Assembly: GCA_963970005.1 (NCBI GenBank)
Contig: CAXAMN010018702.1
Coordinates: 30,555 to 94,554, forward strand
Length of the DNA stretch: 64,000 nucleotides
Direction of reading: 5' to 3'
DNA from: Durusdinium trenchii
Lineage: Eukaryota; Sar; Dinophyceae; Suessiales; Symbiodiniaceae
The notes below the pieces were generated by a model. It was not told the DNA's origin, did not search any database, and worked only from the letters and a program-made list of their open reading frames with translations. Below are positions 23,101 through 32,116 of the stretch, piece by piece. Position 1 is the stretch's first letter. Every line of letters starts with the position of its first letter. A program made the translations under genes and the position numbers.

Positions 23101-26100
23101 CCATTCTGCCAGGTCTTGTAATAGTTCCACAATTTCTCCTCGGATTTTCTGTTGCTCCAAGACAGGCATGTGTCTGATGTCTCCACTGAAATGTTGCAGA
23201 ATCACACCAGCAAAATCTGGGTCTATACAGTTCTTGCACTGATGATACCGATCTTGAAGTCCACCCCATTCATGGACAAATTCGGCATGGTCAAGAGTCA
23301 GAAGCTTGAACAAGCTGAATGGGGGGCTCAAGAATGAGTGCTTGAATCGCCGCTCTAGGTCACTAAGGCACATGGTCGTGAGCTGAAAAATCCTATTCAG
23401 CATTTCAGGATGCGGTTCAAGGCCCATTTGGATCGCTTCTTTCAATCCACCTTCCTCCAAAAACAAAAGGTACTTGCTGACGAGAGCGTCGCCAAGTGCG
23501 CCGCTCATCACATGAAAAAAGCGTTGGCTTGTCTTTTGCCTGAGTTCCCTTTCTTTTTCATGGCCCCGTCCAAGACTACGAAGCTCGTACAAGCACGCAG
23601 TGTGTGAAAGCATCCAATTGACTGCCCACTCAATTGGCTGGATCATCACGTCTATTACAATGGCCCCTTGTGAGAACTGGGGCTTGTTGATTTCCTGAAC
23701 CACCAGCTGGCGCCGTACTTTGTTTTGAGAGGCGAAGGCCTGATCAACATCCAGTTGGTCTTGCAATGCTCGTTGGAAGTCCACATCTGGATCCACGAAA
23801 CCTGTTTCTGACATCAATGCATCTGCCAAGGACACAATGTCGTTGTTTGGAGTGGAAGAGTCCAACTCCTGAAGGACTCGAGGAAGCATTTGGAAGAAGT
23901 TGCAACCAAACCGGATGAATGATGAAGCGCCGCTGTAGTGCTTCATGCGGTACAGCAAAGGAGTCGGATACCCTCTGGTCAGGATTTGGACAGCGTGACT
24001 CAGAAATTTGCACAAACTCTCCTCTGAGGATTCGCAGCAGGGTCGCTCACCACCAGTGATGCAATAGTGAACCACTTTGGAGCCACGGGAATCTCCATTT
24101 GCAAATTTCACCAAATCCCGAAGGCCCTCCTTGGTACTCTTTGCGTTGGTGCTGAAATCTCTGATGAGCCACTCTGCTCGCTTTTTCCATGCTGCCATCT
24201 CGTCTGGAAACTCGTAGACTGGCACGCCTGGTTTCTGAAAAGATTCATGACAGGCTTGCAGCATGCGACCTACTTTGTTTAATGTTCAGAAGGTCTCAAG
24301 TCTGAAGTAAAAACAAAAGATCGACGTAGCAAGGCCTAGGTGCGAATGAAGTTTGTGTCTTTTTGATACATGGAGACGAGTGCAGTGGCTAGGCTCCTTC
24401 GAAATGAAGACATCTCGAACAAATGGCCCAATCGAACGAGGGTGCTCCAGAAATGGGGAACTGACAAAGCAATGGGCTTTCGAACGAGGGACAGCTGATG
24501 ATTGCAGCAGCGAACGCGGAAGCCAAGGCAACATTTGTCAGGGCCCTGGCTCTCAATAAATCTTTTCCGCCTCTCTCCCTCCATTCTCCATGCGGAGTCA
24601 TTGGCCTTGAGGGCGTCGCCGATGAAGGCACATACCTTCCAATCACTGTGAGCCAGTACATCATTCTCCAATCCCAATCTTCGCCAAACAGATCCCAATC
24701 CACTGGCACTCACTGCAGTCCAAGCGGTGAATGCTTTGTGGATGCTAGTTGCTTTGCCTGAATTGAGAACTCTCACAGGGGTTGGGATGAACAACGCTTC
24801 CCATGCATTGTCCTGGAATCTGACGTAAGTGCATTCCACTGTGTTGCAAACAGTGTACACCTGTGATCGGCCAAGCCCTCCAGATTTCATCCGAGTGGAA
24901 GTGTCATCACAAACACAAGTGTGAAGTATGTGCTTGATGCCTTTCTGGGACTGAAACAATGACGAAATCGTTTCCTTCAATTGTTGCAAAAGACTCCACA
25001 CACACCGAGACCGCTCCCTGGAAAACTGTTGTCTCAAGTCGCTGCCATCTTGTCTTGTGGCATTCTTGCTGGAACACTCTGAAAAAAACCTGTTCTGTAA
25101 AACATTTGCGTAGCTAGAAGGTTCCTGAACATCTTTGTTCTGATTCAAAGCTAATTTCACTGCTTTGGCAGTGCGTGCTTTCGATGTTTGGAGCTTTCGC
25201 TTCAACTGTATGGTAACGGCATCACCATCAGCATTTGTGCGGCCTTCAGCTGGTGAATCGGACTCTGCTGCGGAAGGCTGCGAACAAGGCGAATCATCGG
25301 CCAAGAAGTCGAGCAAGGGCATTTTTGTGGGGCAAAAAGTGGCTACTGTTCCAATATGTGTCAGTCCTAAGTCTGAAAATTAATTATTGGAGTGGTGTCC
25401 ATATGTGTCCATGACACGATTTGTTGACAAAGTGCACAATTTATGTTGCTCGTCTGATGTGACGCGCTTGAACCCTGCAAGTCAAACAGCCGGCTCACCT
25501 GCAACAGCCAGCACACACCTGCGACACCTGCGATCAAACAAAATGACGCCCACTAGCTGGCCTCCCAACGGGAGAAGAAGTCATCCGTGTTCTCTGGGCC
25601 CCATTTGTCAAAGATGCTGGCGACCTGCCAAGACAAGTGTCACCAAAATGCCGAACAGGTCAGATTTCCAATAGCAAAAATACAGGTCACATACAAATGG
25701 GCCCTTTCAAACGGGCCACAAGACTTCATAACTACTACACTGCACAGAAGACTACATTGCCAGAATGCAGCAGAAGCCTTTTCGAATGAAGACTTCCAAG
25801 TATGCGTTTGGAGTGTTCATTTGATGCCATCATAAGACATTGTTGACTTTAAGTACCAATTGGCCCAAGCGTTTGCCTGTTTGCCCGTTTGCCTCTTCGA
25901 GCACCACAGTTCTTGGACGGCGCTGGCCTCAAATGAACAACCCAGGCACCATCCAAATTGATATTTTCAGGGTCGGCGATCGGTCTATAATCTACCTTTT
26001 CAAACTCCTGCCAGCCTCATGTCCATCTGAAACAACCTAACTTACACCTCTCAGAATGCAACAATCCTTGGGCGCCAAGAGGCGTACATGACGTGAAATG

Positions 26101-27911
26101 TCGATGAACACCCTGCCATTGTCTGTCAGACAAGGATTGTAATTGGCCTTCCGCTTCTTCTCGTTGAGACGGCTGTAGGGTTGGCAGGGAGGACCTGCCG
26201 TGTAGAGGTCCTGCAATAGCAAAAACCACTGAACAATCAATCATGAATCATGAAGAAAAATCTGCTCAAAAGTGCGAACAGGCAAACACGCAAGTGAGCC
26301 AGCTTGCTTCAACCCTGAACCCCTGTTGAATCCCCTTTCAGGTCCTCCCTATTGCATGCCACACGGCATCGGTCTGTCAGCAACCACCGGCATTGGGTGC
26401 TGTCATGCACCACGCAGTAGTTGCTCGAACCAACATCGTACACATCCGCGACGTCAGGGAAAATGTGCAGAACTAGGTTTACAAAAAAAACAGTTCCAAT
26501 TCCCCAATGAGCCTTTCATTTGCAATCGAACCAATATGATGACTCATCACTCAGCAACTGCAAAATCGAAAAAAACATCATTGCAAAAGAAACACCATTA
26601 AGCTGCGAGAGACCCTGTGTCGAAAAATTTGTAGTGATGTAGCGCTGCTTGACCAAGTCTTTCTCCAAACAGGCAAGGGTTCTGCTTGTCACACCTATGG
26701 ACTCGTGCAACTCCTTCCTGAGCAGCAGTGAATGGCCAAAAGTCATAAAGGTGTTGGAAATGATAGGCAATCCGACAATCCAACCAGAGTCGATCCATGT
26801 CAAACCAGACATGGCTGGACGGACCTGTTGTATCATGTTTTACGATTCAAAGCAATGCTGCTGCGGCTTGCTTGCTTGCTTGCTGCGACCAGGATTCATG
26901 ATGTAAGTGGTTGTTGCGCCACCTGCGCACCCCTCGATGACCGAGACCCTGAGCGGTGCAAGTGCCAATTGCTCACAAAAAGAAACACTCAATGAGCCAA
27001 TAGACCCTCCTTGACTCCTGACTCTTGTCATATCTGTAAACAGTTTTGAGAATCGAAGGCCACATGAAAGACTGCATGCAAAATTGACTTAGGCAAAGTA
27101 ACTTCCCGTTGAGGTTGCAGGGAATTTCCATGGCCCTTTTGTACACCTCGGCCCACTGGAAGCACTGGAGCTCGGAGATCTCATCTTCTGCAAGCCGGTT
27201 CCTGAAAGCAGAAAAATCTCAAAGGGTAGAACAAGTAGAAAATGTGATTCTGGCCTGGCCAAAACCAACCAGGAAAAGTAAAAATGCCAACCGAATAATA
27301 AAATATCACCAAAGCTTCCCATCCGTCATTCGTAGAACAAGTTGATGCGCCCGGCGCTGCAGCACTAAGCTTTCTGCTGCTTGAATATACTGACACTACG
27401 AATGCATGCTGCATGCTGTATTATGTTTAGTTTCTGATAGCTTACAACTGGAGACACAGCCGCGCGGAAGTCCGAGTGGCAAGACTCAGAACGTCTGAGA
27501 ACCTAGGTTTTTTTCCTGGCATGGCTAAGTCTTGCAATTAGTCAAATGCCTGGGGCTGTTCCTTGAGCACCGGCTTCTCTCACACCCCCCTGAATCAGCC
27601 ACCGGTTTTGGTGGAGGGGGAGGCAACCAACAAATTTCACGCTTCTTAGGCAAAGGCGGAGGTGGGGGCAAAAAAATAATGTGACTCTGATTCTGACCAC
27701 TGTTTGGTCTCGGTGGTGGCGGCGGAGGCAAAGGTGCCACTGCTTTTTTCCTTCTCCAACATGAAGCTGTAGCTGGAACAGGAGGTGGTGCAGGAAGTTG
27801 TCTAATGCAACGTCGAGACTTCCGCACTTTTACTTTCCTCTTCACTTTGACTTTCACTCTTCTAATCTTCTTCCTCTTCTTCTGGAGCACCGTCTCCCCA
27901 GTAGCCATCAT
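17138..27911 (-). CDS. divergent cytosine-C5 DNA methyltransferase, interrupted by a nested cassette
   Basis: Exons on the minus strand: 27911-27603 (ATG; Lys/Arg-rich then proline-rich, probable nuclear targeting); 27356-27310; 27201-27103; 26948-26890 (motif I, VIEGCAGGATTT); 26824-26604 (CDKQNP); 26210-26076 (motif IV, TAGPPCQPYSRLN, catalytic Cys present); 25922-25857 (motif VI, RPRTVVLEEANG); 20661-20541; about 20399-20068 (motif VIII, SRYGLPQTRDRVYI); 18515-18325; 18078-17991 (motif IX-like, LNQIAG); and 17874-17138 (motif X-like, DAWSVP). Most joins keep phase. The order I-IV-VI-VIII-IX-X is that of C5 methyltransferases, which move a methyl group from SAM to cytosine in DNA. Motif VI reads EEA rather than ENV. 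The last exon adds an acidic linker and a C-x2-C...H-x3-C finger (CANCGD, LHPSCC). The target-recognition part is partly lost in the N gap, and the splice out of the motif VIII exon is unresolved. Two donors are GC (at 26604 and 26076). Confidence 0.75.
18938..18980. repeat. hairpin at the edge of the assembly gap
   Basis: ATATATAGTCC at 18938 pairs with GGACTATATAT ending at 18980, around a core with two GGTTCCG copies. The gap begins at the next base, so the assembly probably failed in this or a longer repeat. Confidence 0.7.
18981..19783. other. assembly gap, 803 N
   Basis: Unknown sequence inside the methyltransferase gene, between the motif VIII exon and the 18.3-18.5 kb exon. Exons of the target-recognition region may be missing here. 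Confidence 0.95.
19788..19905. repeat. about 38-bp tandem repeat next to the gap
   Basis: Three units carry GAGCCTGCGTAAATGTGCC or a variant, followed by GGATCTATATATAAAA. The array probably continues into the N gap. The second half of the unit matches the motif at 11.45 kb. Confidence 0.75.
20458..20480. repeat. CT dinucleotide run
   Basis: A pyrimidine run on the plus strand lies just upstream (in gene orientation) of the motif VIII exon. On the minus strand it is purine-rich, so it is not a polypyrimidine tract for that exon. Confidence 0.6.
20837..22720 (-). CDS. HMG-box and PARP-type zinc-finger protein, one frame break
   Basis: An exon from 22720 to about 22262 holds a typical HMG box (GWNVFQRS, then KVRELGSKWRAMTPEEKEDY), a DNA-bending domain. 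A second open part from about 22136 runs to the TGA at 20837. It includes a serine/acid-rich linker (SDSDSGQKTSSASSNEGEG) and a finger CTSCKKYIALGSVRFSYYFS...HAHC, which fits the C-x2-C...H-x2-C pattern of PARP-type fingers that sense DNA ends. The frame changes at a run of six A (plus strand 21823-21828). This is either a sequencing slip or an inactivating indel. Splice borders on the N-terminal side are uncertain. It may be the 3' part of the same transcript as the transposase-like ORF, since the intervening intron is only about 100 bp. Confidence 0.6.
22822..25322 (-). CDS. putative RNase H-fold (hAT-like) transposase
   Basis: The ATG at 25322 starts an open stretch to 24336 and, after an intron near 24.24-24.35 kb, a second one from about 24240 to 22822. 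The first part holds HTCVCDDTSTRMK, then VCAFIGDALKANDS, then CCNHQLSLVRKP. An Asp pair, a second Asp block and a C-x2-H-like motif in this order resemble hAT and related RNase H-fold transposases. The second part (from VPVYEFPDEM) has no motif I can name, but it is long and continuous, and would be expected to carry the last acidic residue. The intron donor is uncertain (perhaps GC). Length is roughly 790 residues. Family assignment is tentative. It may be a dinoflagellate-specific transposase class. Confidence 0.5.
25923..26075. other. intron between motif IV and motif VI exons
   Basis: The intron has a GC donor after LLCLL-type sequence ending the motif IV exon (HVRLL) and an AG before RRPRTVVLEE. 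Both sides are phase 0. A competing GT donor (GTACGC) 12 bases upstream would also be in phase. Confidence 0.45.
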
Positions 27912-28043
27912 GGCAGGGCAGTTAATCTATGCACAGGGTCTAGGTCCTATGTTAGAGCCTAGGCTGCAGTATGAGCGGCCAACCCTAGTACCAAACCGAA
28001 CCACACAAGGGAAATCAGGGCCTCTTCTTTAGCTAATAGACTA

Positions 28044-28106
28044 CTAGGTATTTATAAATAGTTCCTAGGGATTTATAAATAGATCCTAGGGATTTATAAA
28101 TAGATC
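28044..28106. promoter_or_regulatory. three 21-bp repeats upstream of the methyltransferase ATG
   Basis: Three near-identical units of CCTAGGGATTTATAAATAGAT end about 135 bases before the ATG at 27911, on its upstream side. Each unit holds a palindromic TTTATAAA core that would look TATA-like on either strand. Regulatory use is inferred only from position. It could equally be a minisatellite. Confidence 0.3.
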
Positions 28107-28204
28107 CTATACACCAACAGAGAGGCCAATTATAGAGGCCCATGCAACCTCTAAAATATTGGTCCAAACGAATCGTTTTGAAACTGTTTGGGGTCTATGC
28201 TACC

Positions 28205-29545
28205 TTTGGGGCTTCTTGTTGGAACCCTGTTCCCGGGTAGACTCCACCATAAGGAATGCCTCCTCTATCATTGATCATTTCAAATTTCTTTTTGAGAGAC
28301 AACACCGCATTGTTGAAGCTTTGTGGCTAACAGATTATAATGCTTAACCAGGACCTTTGGAACATGCTGCGAGCACCCTAAAAGGCCACGGCTATGCTTG
28401 CGTAGGTCCCTCTATGGTGTTGAAGTGAGAGACACTTGCAGAACAGTTACTGGAATGATGTTCGCAGCCGCTCCTCTGACTGCAAATCGTCATTTGGGTC
28501 GGTCAAATCAACGCAATTTGATGGCGTTGATAGGTTTGGTCAATGGTTTCGGTTATATAACCAAATGCTATTGCATTTTGAGTTGTCAACATTTCCTTGG
28601 CAATAGACTTGAGGCAATTGTTTGGCGGCGCAGCTTCCTGCCTCAAGCACAAGTTGACAAGCCCTGAATCAAAGCGCCGCCGCTCCACACTAGGCACAGC
28701 GTTGATTGGCGAAACAATTGCCAAAGCTCAAGTTGCGCTTGACTTGCCAAGCAATATTGATATGAAATCGCGTCTGCCGCAGGCTTGATGGGAACCGCTC
28801 ACGGCCAAATCTTGGAGGAAGAGGCGGACGTTACGCACACGAAAGCAATAGACATGGAAACATGCTGACTTGCTTGGAAACGGGGATTGCAAACTATTGT
28901 TTCTCAAGGCCTTCCGTTGCTTAGCTCAAAATGCTCGTTTGCAATGCCTTAACTATGCTGACTCTGGCGAGTGCATACAGTTTCAACATAGAAGCTTCAT
29001 TGCGCAAGGTGGCGCCTTACTATTACGACGCTTGGCGCCAACAATGGGCTTGGTGGTGCGCCGGAGAGTGGTGGGTCTACACCGAGGCGCTGCGCAAGAC
29101 CGCTTTCTACACACATGCGAAAATTCTGCTTGGCGTTTGGGATGCGGCAGATGAGTGTGGTTAAGACTTGGGAGCCGCGTGGTCCCCATTCGATGAGTGG
29201 GGGCAGTGGCAACGACAATATCAGTGAAAGGGGGATGCAATATGGTGTCAGCTACCTAGGAACAGGGTTCCAACAAGCAGCCCCCGCAAAGATTCAAACA
29301 GAGGACCGCCTACGCAATAACTGTCCTGCAAATGTCTCTCACTTCAATATTGTAGTGGGACCTACGCAAGCATAGCCGTGGCCTTTTGGGGTGCTCGCAG
29401 CATGTTCCAAAGTGAGGCCCCGGTTAAGGATTCCAATCTGTTGGCCACAAAGCTTCAACAATGGGGTTTGTTGTCTCTCACAATGATAGATGCATTCCTT
29501 AGGGTGGAATCTACCCAGGAACAGGGTTCCAACAAGAAGCCTCCA
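28205..29545. repeat. long inverted repeat with a unique centre
   Basis: The left arm, about 28205-28454, is roughly 85% identical by eye to the reverse complement of the right arm, about 29316-29545. Shared landmarks include ACATGCTGCGAGCACCC and GCCACGGCTATGCTTGCGTA. The 860-bp centre is not part of the repeat. The form is that of a foldback or MITE-like element, or of two opposed copies of a dispersed repeat. Confidence 0.7.
28931..29164 (+). CDS. small Trp-rich open frame inside the inverted repeat
   Basis: A 77-residue frame from an ATG starts with a hydrophobic stretch (LTMLTLASAYSF) and continues with aromatic residues (YYYDAWRQQWAWWCAGEWW). It has no known motif and no splice context. 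An overlapping frame and a minus-strand frame at 28503-28724 are also open, so coding is uncertain. Confidence 0.2.
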   Translation: MLVCNALTMLTLASAYSFNIEASLRKVAPYYYDAWRQQWAWWCAGEWWVYTEALRKTAFYTHAKILLGVWDAADECG

Positions 29546-29815
29546 AAATAGGCCCCAAAGCTTGCGCAATTGGGTTTTTTGTCTGTCAAATCAGTGATAC
29601 AAGCATTCCTTGTGGTGTAAACTACCCGAGAACAAGGTTCCAACAAGAAGCCCTAAAGCTAGGCCCACAAGCTACAGCTATGGGGGTTGTGGTCTCTTAA
29701 AAATGGTCAATGATAGAGGCTTGCCTTTTCGTGTTGTCTACCTGGAAACAGGGTTCCAACAAGAAGCGCTAAAGCTAGACGCCAAAGCTACAACTATGGG
29801 GCTTGTCGTCTTTCA
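29226..29815. repeat. diverged tandem units of about 115 bp
   Basis: ACAGGGTTCCAACAAGAAGC or a close variant recurs near 29.26, 29.52, 29.63 and 29.75 kb, each in a similar context (GCATTCCTTRKGGTG before, GGCCCAAAGCT-like after). The first lies in and the second at the end of the right arm of the inverted repeat. This is the same family as 10575-10690. Confidence 0.65.
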
Positions 29816-29968
29816 AAATCGCTCCTTGTGGCGTGAACTATTCCTGTGTCCCCCTTCGCTTGTGCGGGCTTGCCTTTCGTCGGTCTCGGGGACTATGGAT
29901 TTCCCAGGGCACGTACAGGGCTTCTCGGGTTCGCCCTCACCTTCAACTTCGTGTTGCTGAAAATGCAG

Positions 29969-30087
29969 GCGTTTGGGAACAACATGTGGCCTTTGTGAAG
30001 GGTCGTCAGCCAATTCTGCGGGAGTGGGCCCCCTTTAGTCGGATTCTGAGACGTGCTCCTGAGCCAGCTTGGTTTTGGGTCAGGCAG
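29969..30087 (+). other. well-bordered exon of an unknown gene
   Basis: The exon lies between AAATGCAG and GTGGAG and is open throughout. It reads VWEQHVAFVKGRQPILREW and then RILRRAPEPAWFWVRQ. The sequence is basic and aromatic with no known motif. Its last part belongs to the duplicated segment described next. It probably joins to the exon at 32117-32374 across the repeat arrays. Confidence 0.4.
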
Positions 30088-30309
30088 GTGGAGTAGGTAC
30101 CTTTTGCAGTACCTGGCCAAACCCCTGCCCAGAACAACCTCCAGACCACGCAAATCGGAGACACCGTGGCTGTGGTGGGCTCCTGTCCCGAGCAACTCAG
30201 CTGAAGTTGGTGGTGTTTCACTCGTTTTTCAAGACCTTGGGTTCGAGCCCATGGAGGTTCTGGCCACGATGTTTTCAGTACTTTCAGCAAGCGAGTCCGT
30301 AAGTCTTGG
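30066..30309. repeat. duplicated segment, copy 1
   Basis: AGCTTGGTTTTGGGTCAGGC and what follows, to GTCCGTAAGTCTTGG, is repeated almost exactly at 31839-32102. It includes the 3' end of the exon at 29969-30087, a GT donor and a probable following exon after TTTTGCAG. One reading frame holds QIGDTVAVVGSCPE, faintly like a starch-binding CBM20 strand, but it soon meets a stop. Confidence 0.8.
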
Positions 30310-30744
30310 TGTTCCAAAACTTATTGATATTGAGTTTTAACAATTTATTTTTAATTGATTCTGCAACATCAAAAATCATATTCAAGTTGACCCAATGTCG
30401 AAAACAAGGTTCCAGCAGTTGGCTTCAAGGTTGAGGCTGCCTCTTCTTGGTTGGCTGCATCTCCTGATGCCTTTTGCACCTCTGCCAAACTGAGTTTCCC
30501 CAGTTTGTTCAAATTTCTTTTCTTCAACATGCTTGCTTTTATGCTGTTGCTTGAACCGCTTCCTTTCCCTTTTGCAATGATATGATTTCACTTTCCCTTT
30601 TGCCGAAAGATTGTTCAGATTTCATTTGTTCAACGAATTGCCCTTCGGTTTCCCTTTTGGCAAGTAGGCCAAAAGTTCACACAATAAAACCTGCGAAGAA
30701 GGGTTTCAACCCCTTGCTGAAAACCCCCTTGCTGAAAGGGTAAT

Positions 30745-31105
30745 TGAATCCCATGGAAAAGGAAGAGGAAGAAGAAAAGGAAGAGGAAAAGAAAAAGGAA
30801 CAGGAACAAAGGAAAAAAAATAAGGAAAACAGGAACAGGACCTAGAAAGGGAAAAGGAAAGGAAGAGGAAAAGGAAGAGGAAAAGGAAAAGGAAGAGAAG
30901 GAGGCAAAGGAACAGGAAAAGGAAGAGGAAAAGGAAAAGGAAGAGGAAAAGGAGGAGGAAGAGGACAAGGACAAGGAAGAGGAATAGGAAAAGGAAGAGG
31001 AAGAGGAAAAGGAAGAGGAAAAGGAGGAGGAAGAGGAAAAGGGAAAGTAAACAATGAACAAAAAGGAAAAGGACGAGAAAGAGAAAAAGGAAAGGAACAA
31101 ATAAG
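30745..31105 (+). repeat. polypurine tract, GGAAAAGGAAGA units
   Basis: About 360 bases are almost only G and A on the plus strand, built of variants of a 12-base unit with a few C or T breaks. Long open frames in it, rich in Ser, Phe and Leu on the minus strand, are produced by the repeat. Such tracts can form triplex (H-DNA) structures. Confidence 0.85.
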
Positions 31106-31149
31106 AACATGGTTCGGTTTGTTGATGATCTAGTCTACTGGTTTTCTGC

Positions 31150-31265
31150 TTTTTAAAAATGCAATCTGATCAAAGCTGATCAAATTTGATCAAGTTTGAT
31201 CAAATCTGTTCAAATTTGATCACATTTGATCAAAACCATGGTCTTGATCAAAGTTGATCAGATTG
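31150..31265. repeat. TGATCAAA short repeats
   Basis: About nine TGATCA palindromes, in TTTGATCAAA or similar context, are spaced 10-12 bases apart. Confidence 0.75.
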
Positions 31266-31308
31266 ATTGCATTTGTTGTAAAGCCTTAATTTCATGAATT
31301 AAGTTTTG

Positions 31309-31805
31309 GCCACAGTTTGAGTCATTAGATTTTGTTCCCTCAACTCTCCTCACAAAAAATTGTCCACAGTTTTAATCATGAGATTTTGCTTCCTGAACTC
31401 TCCTCACCAAAAAAGTTTGTGCACAGTTTTAGTCATTTGATTTTTCTTGTTTCATCCAATATTTTGTCAACATCAACAGTTTTAGTCATTCAGTTTTCGT
31501 TCTTTAACTTCCCTCACCAAGTTTTTGTCCACAGCTTTAGTCATTAGAAGTTGTTTCCTTAGTTTCCTTCACCCCTAAAGATTGTCCACAGTTTTAGTCA
31601 TTTGATTTTGTTTCCTTTCTCTTACCCAAAAATTTTGACCACGGTTTTTGTAATTAGCTTTTGCATCAAGAAATGTCCTCACCGAAGATTTGGCCACAGT
31701 TTTAGTCATTAGATTTTGTTTCCTTACTTTCCTTCACCCAAAAAAAAACGGTAAATCGTTTTAGTCAAATCATTAGACTTTGTTTCCTTACTTTCCTTCA
31801 CCCAA
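31309..31805. repeat. about 55-bp tandem array, nine diverged units
   Basis: Each unit holds CCACAGTTTTAGTCATTAGA or a variant, then TTTTGTTTCCTTACTTTCC, then CTTCACCCAAAAA. Units start near 31309, 31364, 31422, 31477, 31531, 31588, 31640, 31694 and 31758. All parts of the unit diverge at a similar rate. Confidence 0.8.
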
Positions 31806-31838
31806 AAAATCATGTTCCTTTTCCTCTTCCTTTTCCTT

Positions 31839-32102
31839 AGCTTGGTTTTGGGTCAGGCAGGTGGAGTAGGTACCTTTTGCAGTACCTGGCCAAACCCCTG
31901 CCCAGAACAACCTCCAGACCACGCAAATCGGAGACACCGTGGCTGTGGTGGGCTCCTGTCCCGAGCAACTCAGCTGAAGTTGGTGGTGAATCACTCGTTT
32001 TTCAAGACCTTGGGTTCGAGCAAAGAACATTGCAACCATGGAGGTGCCGGCCACGATGTTTTCATTTTCAGTACTTTCCGCAAGCGAGTCCGTAAGTCTT
32101 GG
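31839..32102. repeat. duplicated segment, copy 2
   Basis: This is a near-exact direct copy of 30066-30309, with a 14-base insertion after TTCGAGC and a 6-base insertion near TTTTCATTTTC. Copy 2 is preceded by a pyrimidine tract ending in TTCCTTAG, which would itself serve as an acceptor. Confidence 0.8.
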
Positions 32103-32116
32103 AGTTCTGCTGAAAG

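Larger units (their letters stand above)
20837..25322 (-). mobile_element. nested transposon-like coding cassette in a methyltransferase intron
   Basis: The cassette lies wholly between the motif VI and motif VIII exons of the host methyltransferase gene, on the same strand. It has its own ATG (25322) and its own TGA (20837). It encodes about 1,400 residues: a transposase-like part, a long unknown part, an HMG box and a PARP-type zinc finger. Nesting of a mobile element in an intron is my inference. I could not define terminal inverted repeats or a target-site duplication by eye. The alternative is a giant fused gene, with the cassette spliced in. Confidence 0.5.

Noticed and set aside
26516..26836. 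Alternative frame of the exon after motif I (with LLLRKELHESIGV)
   Set aside because: The other frame keeps phase with both neighbours and contains CDKQNP, as expected between motifs I and IV.
30120..30220. Starch-binding CBM20 domain in the duplicated segment
   Set aside because: Only one short strand-like match (GDTVAVVGSCPE) was seen and a stop follows directly.
30228..30250. tRNA T-arm look-alike (GGGTTCGAGCCC)
   Set aside because: The stem fails beyond two pairs and no D-arm, anticodon arm or acceptor stem is present.
30630..31110. Long Ser/Phe/Leu-rich open frames on the minus strand
   Set aside because: They are produced by the purine repeat on the other strand. All three frames are open and low-complexity.
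31309..31805. CRISPR-like regular array
   Set aside because: Whole units diverge together, with no constant repeat and unique spacers, and the context is eukaryotic.
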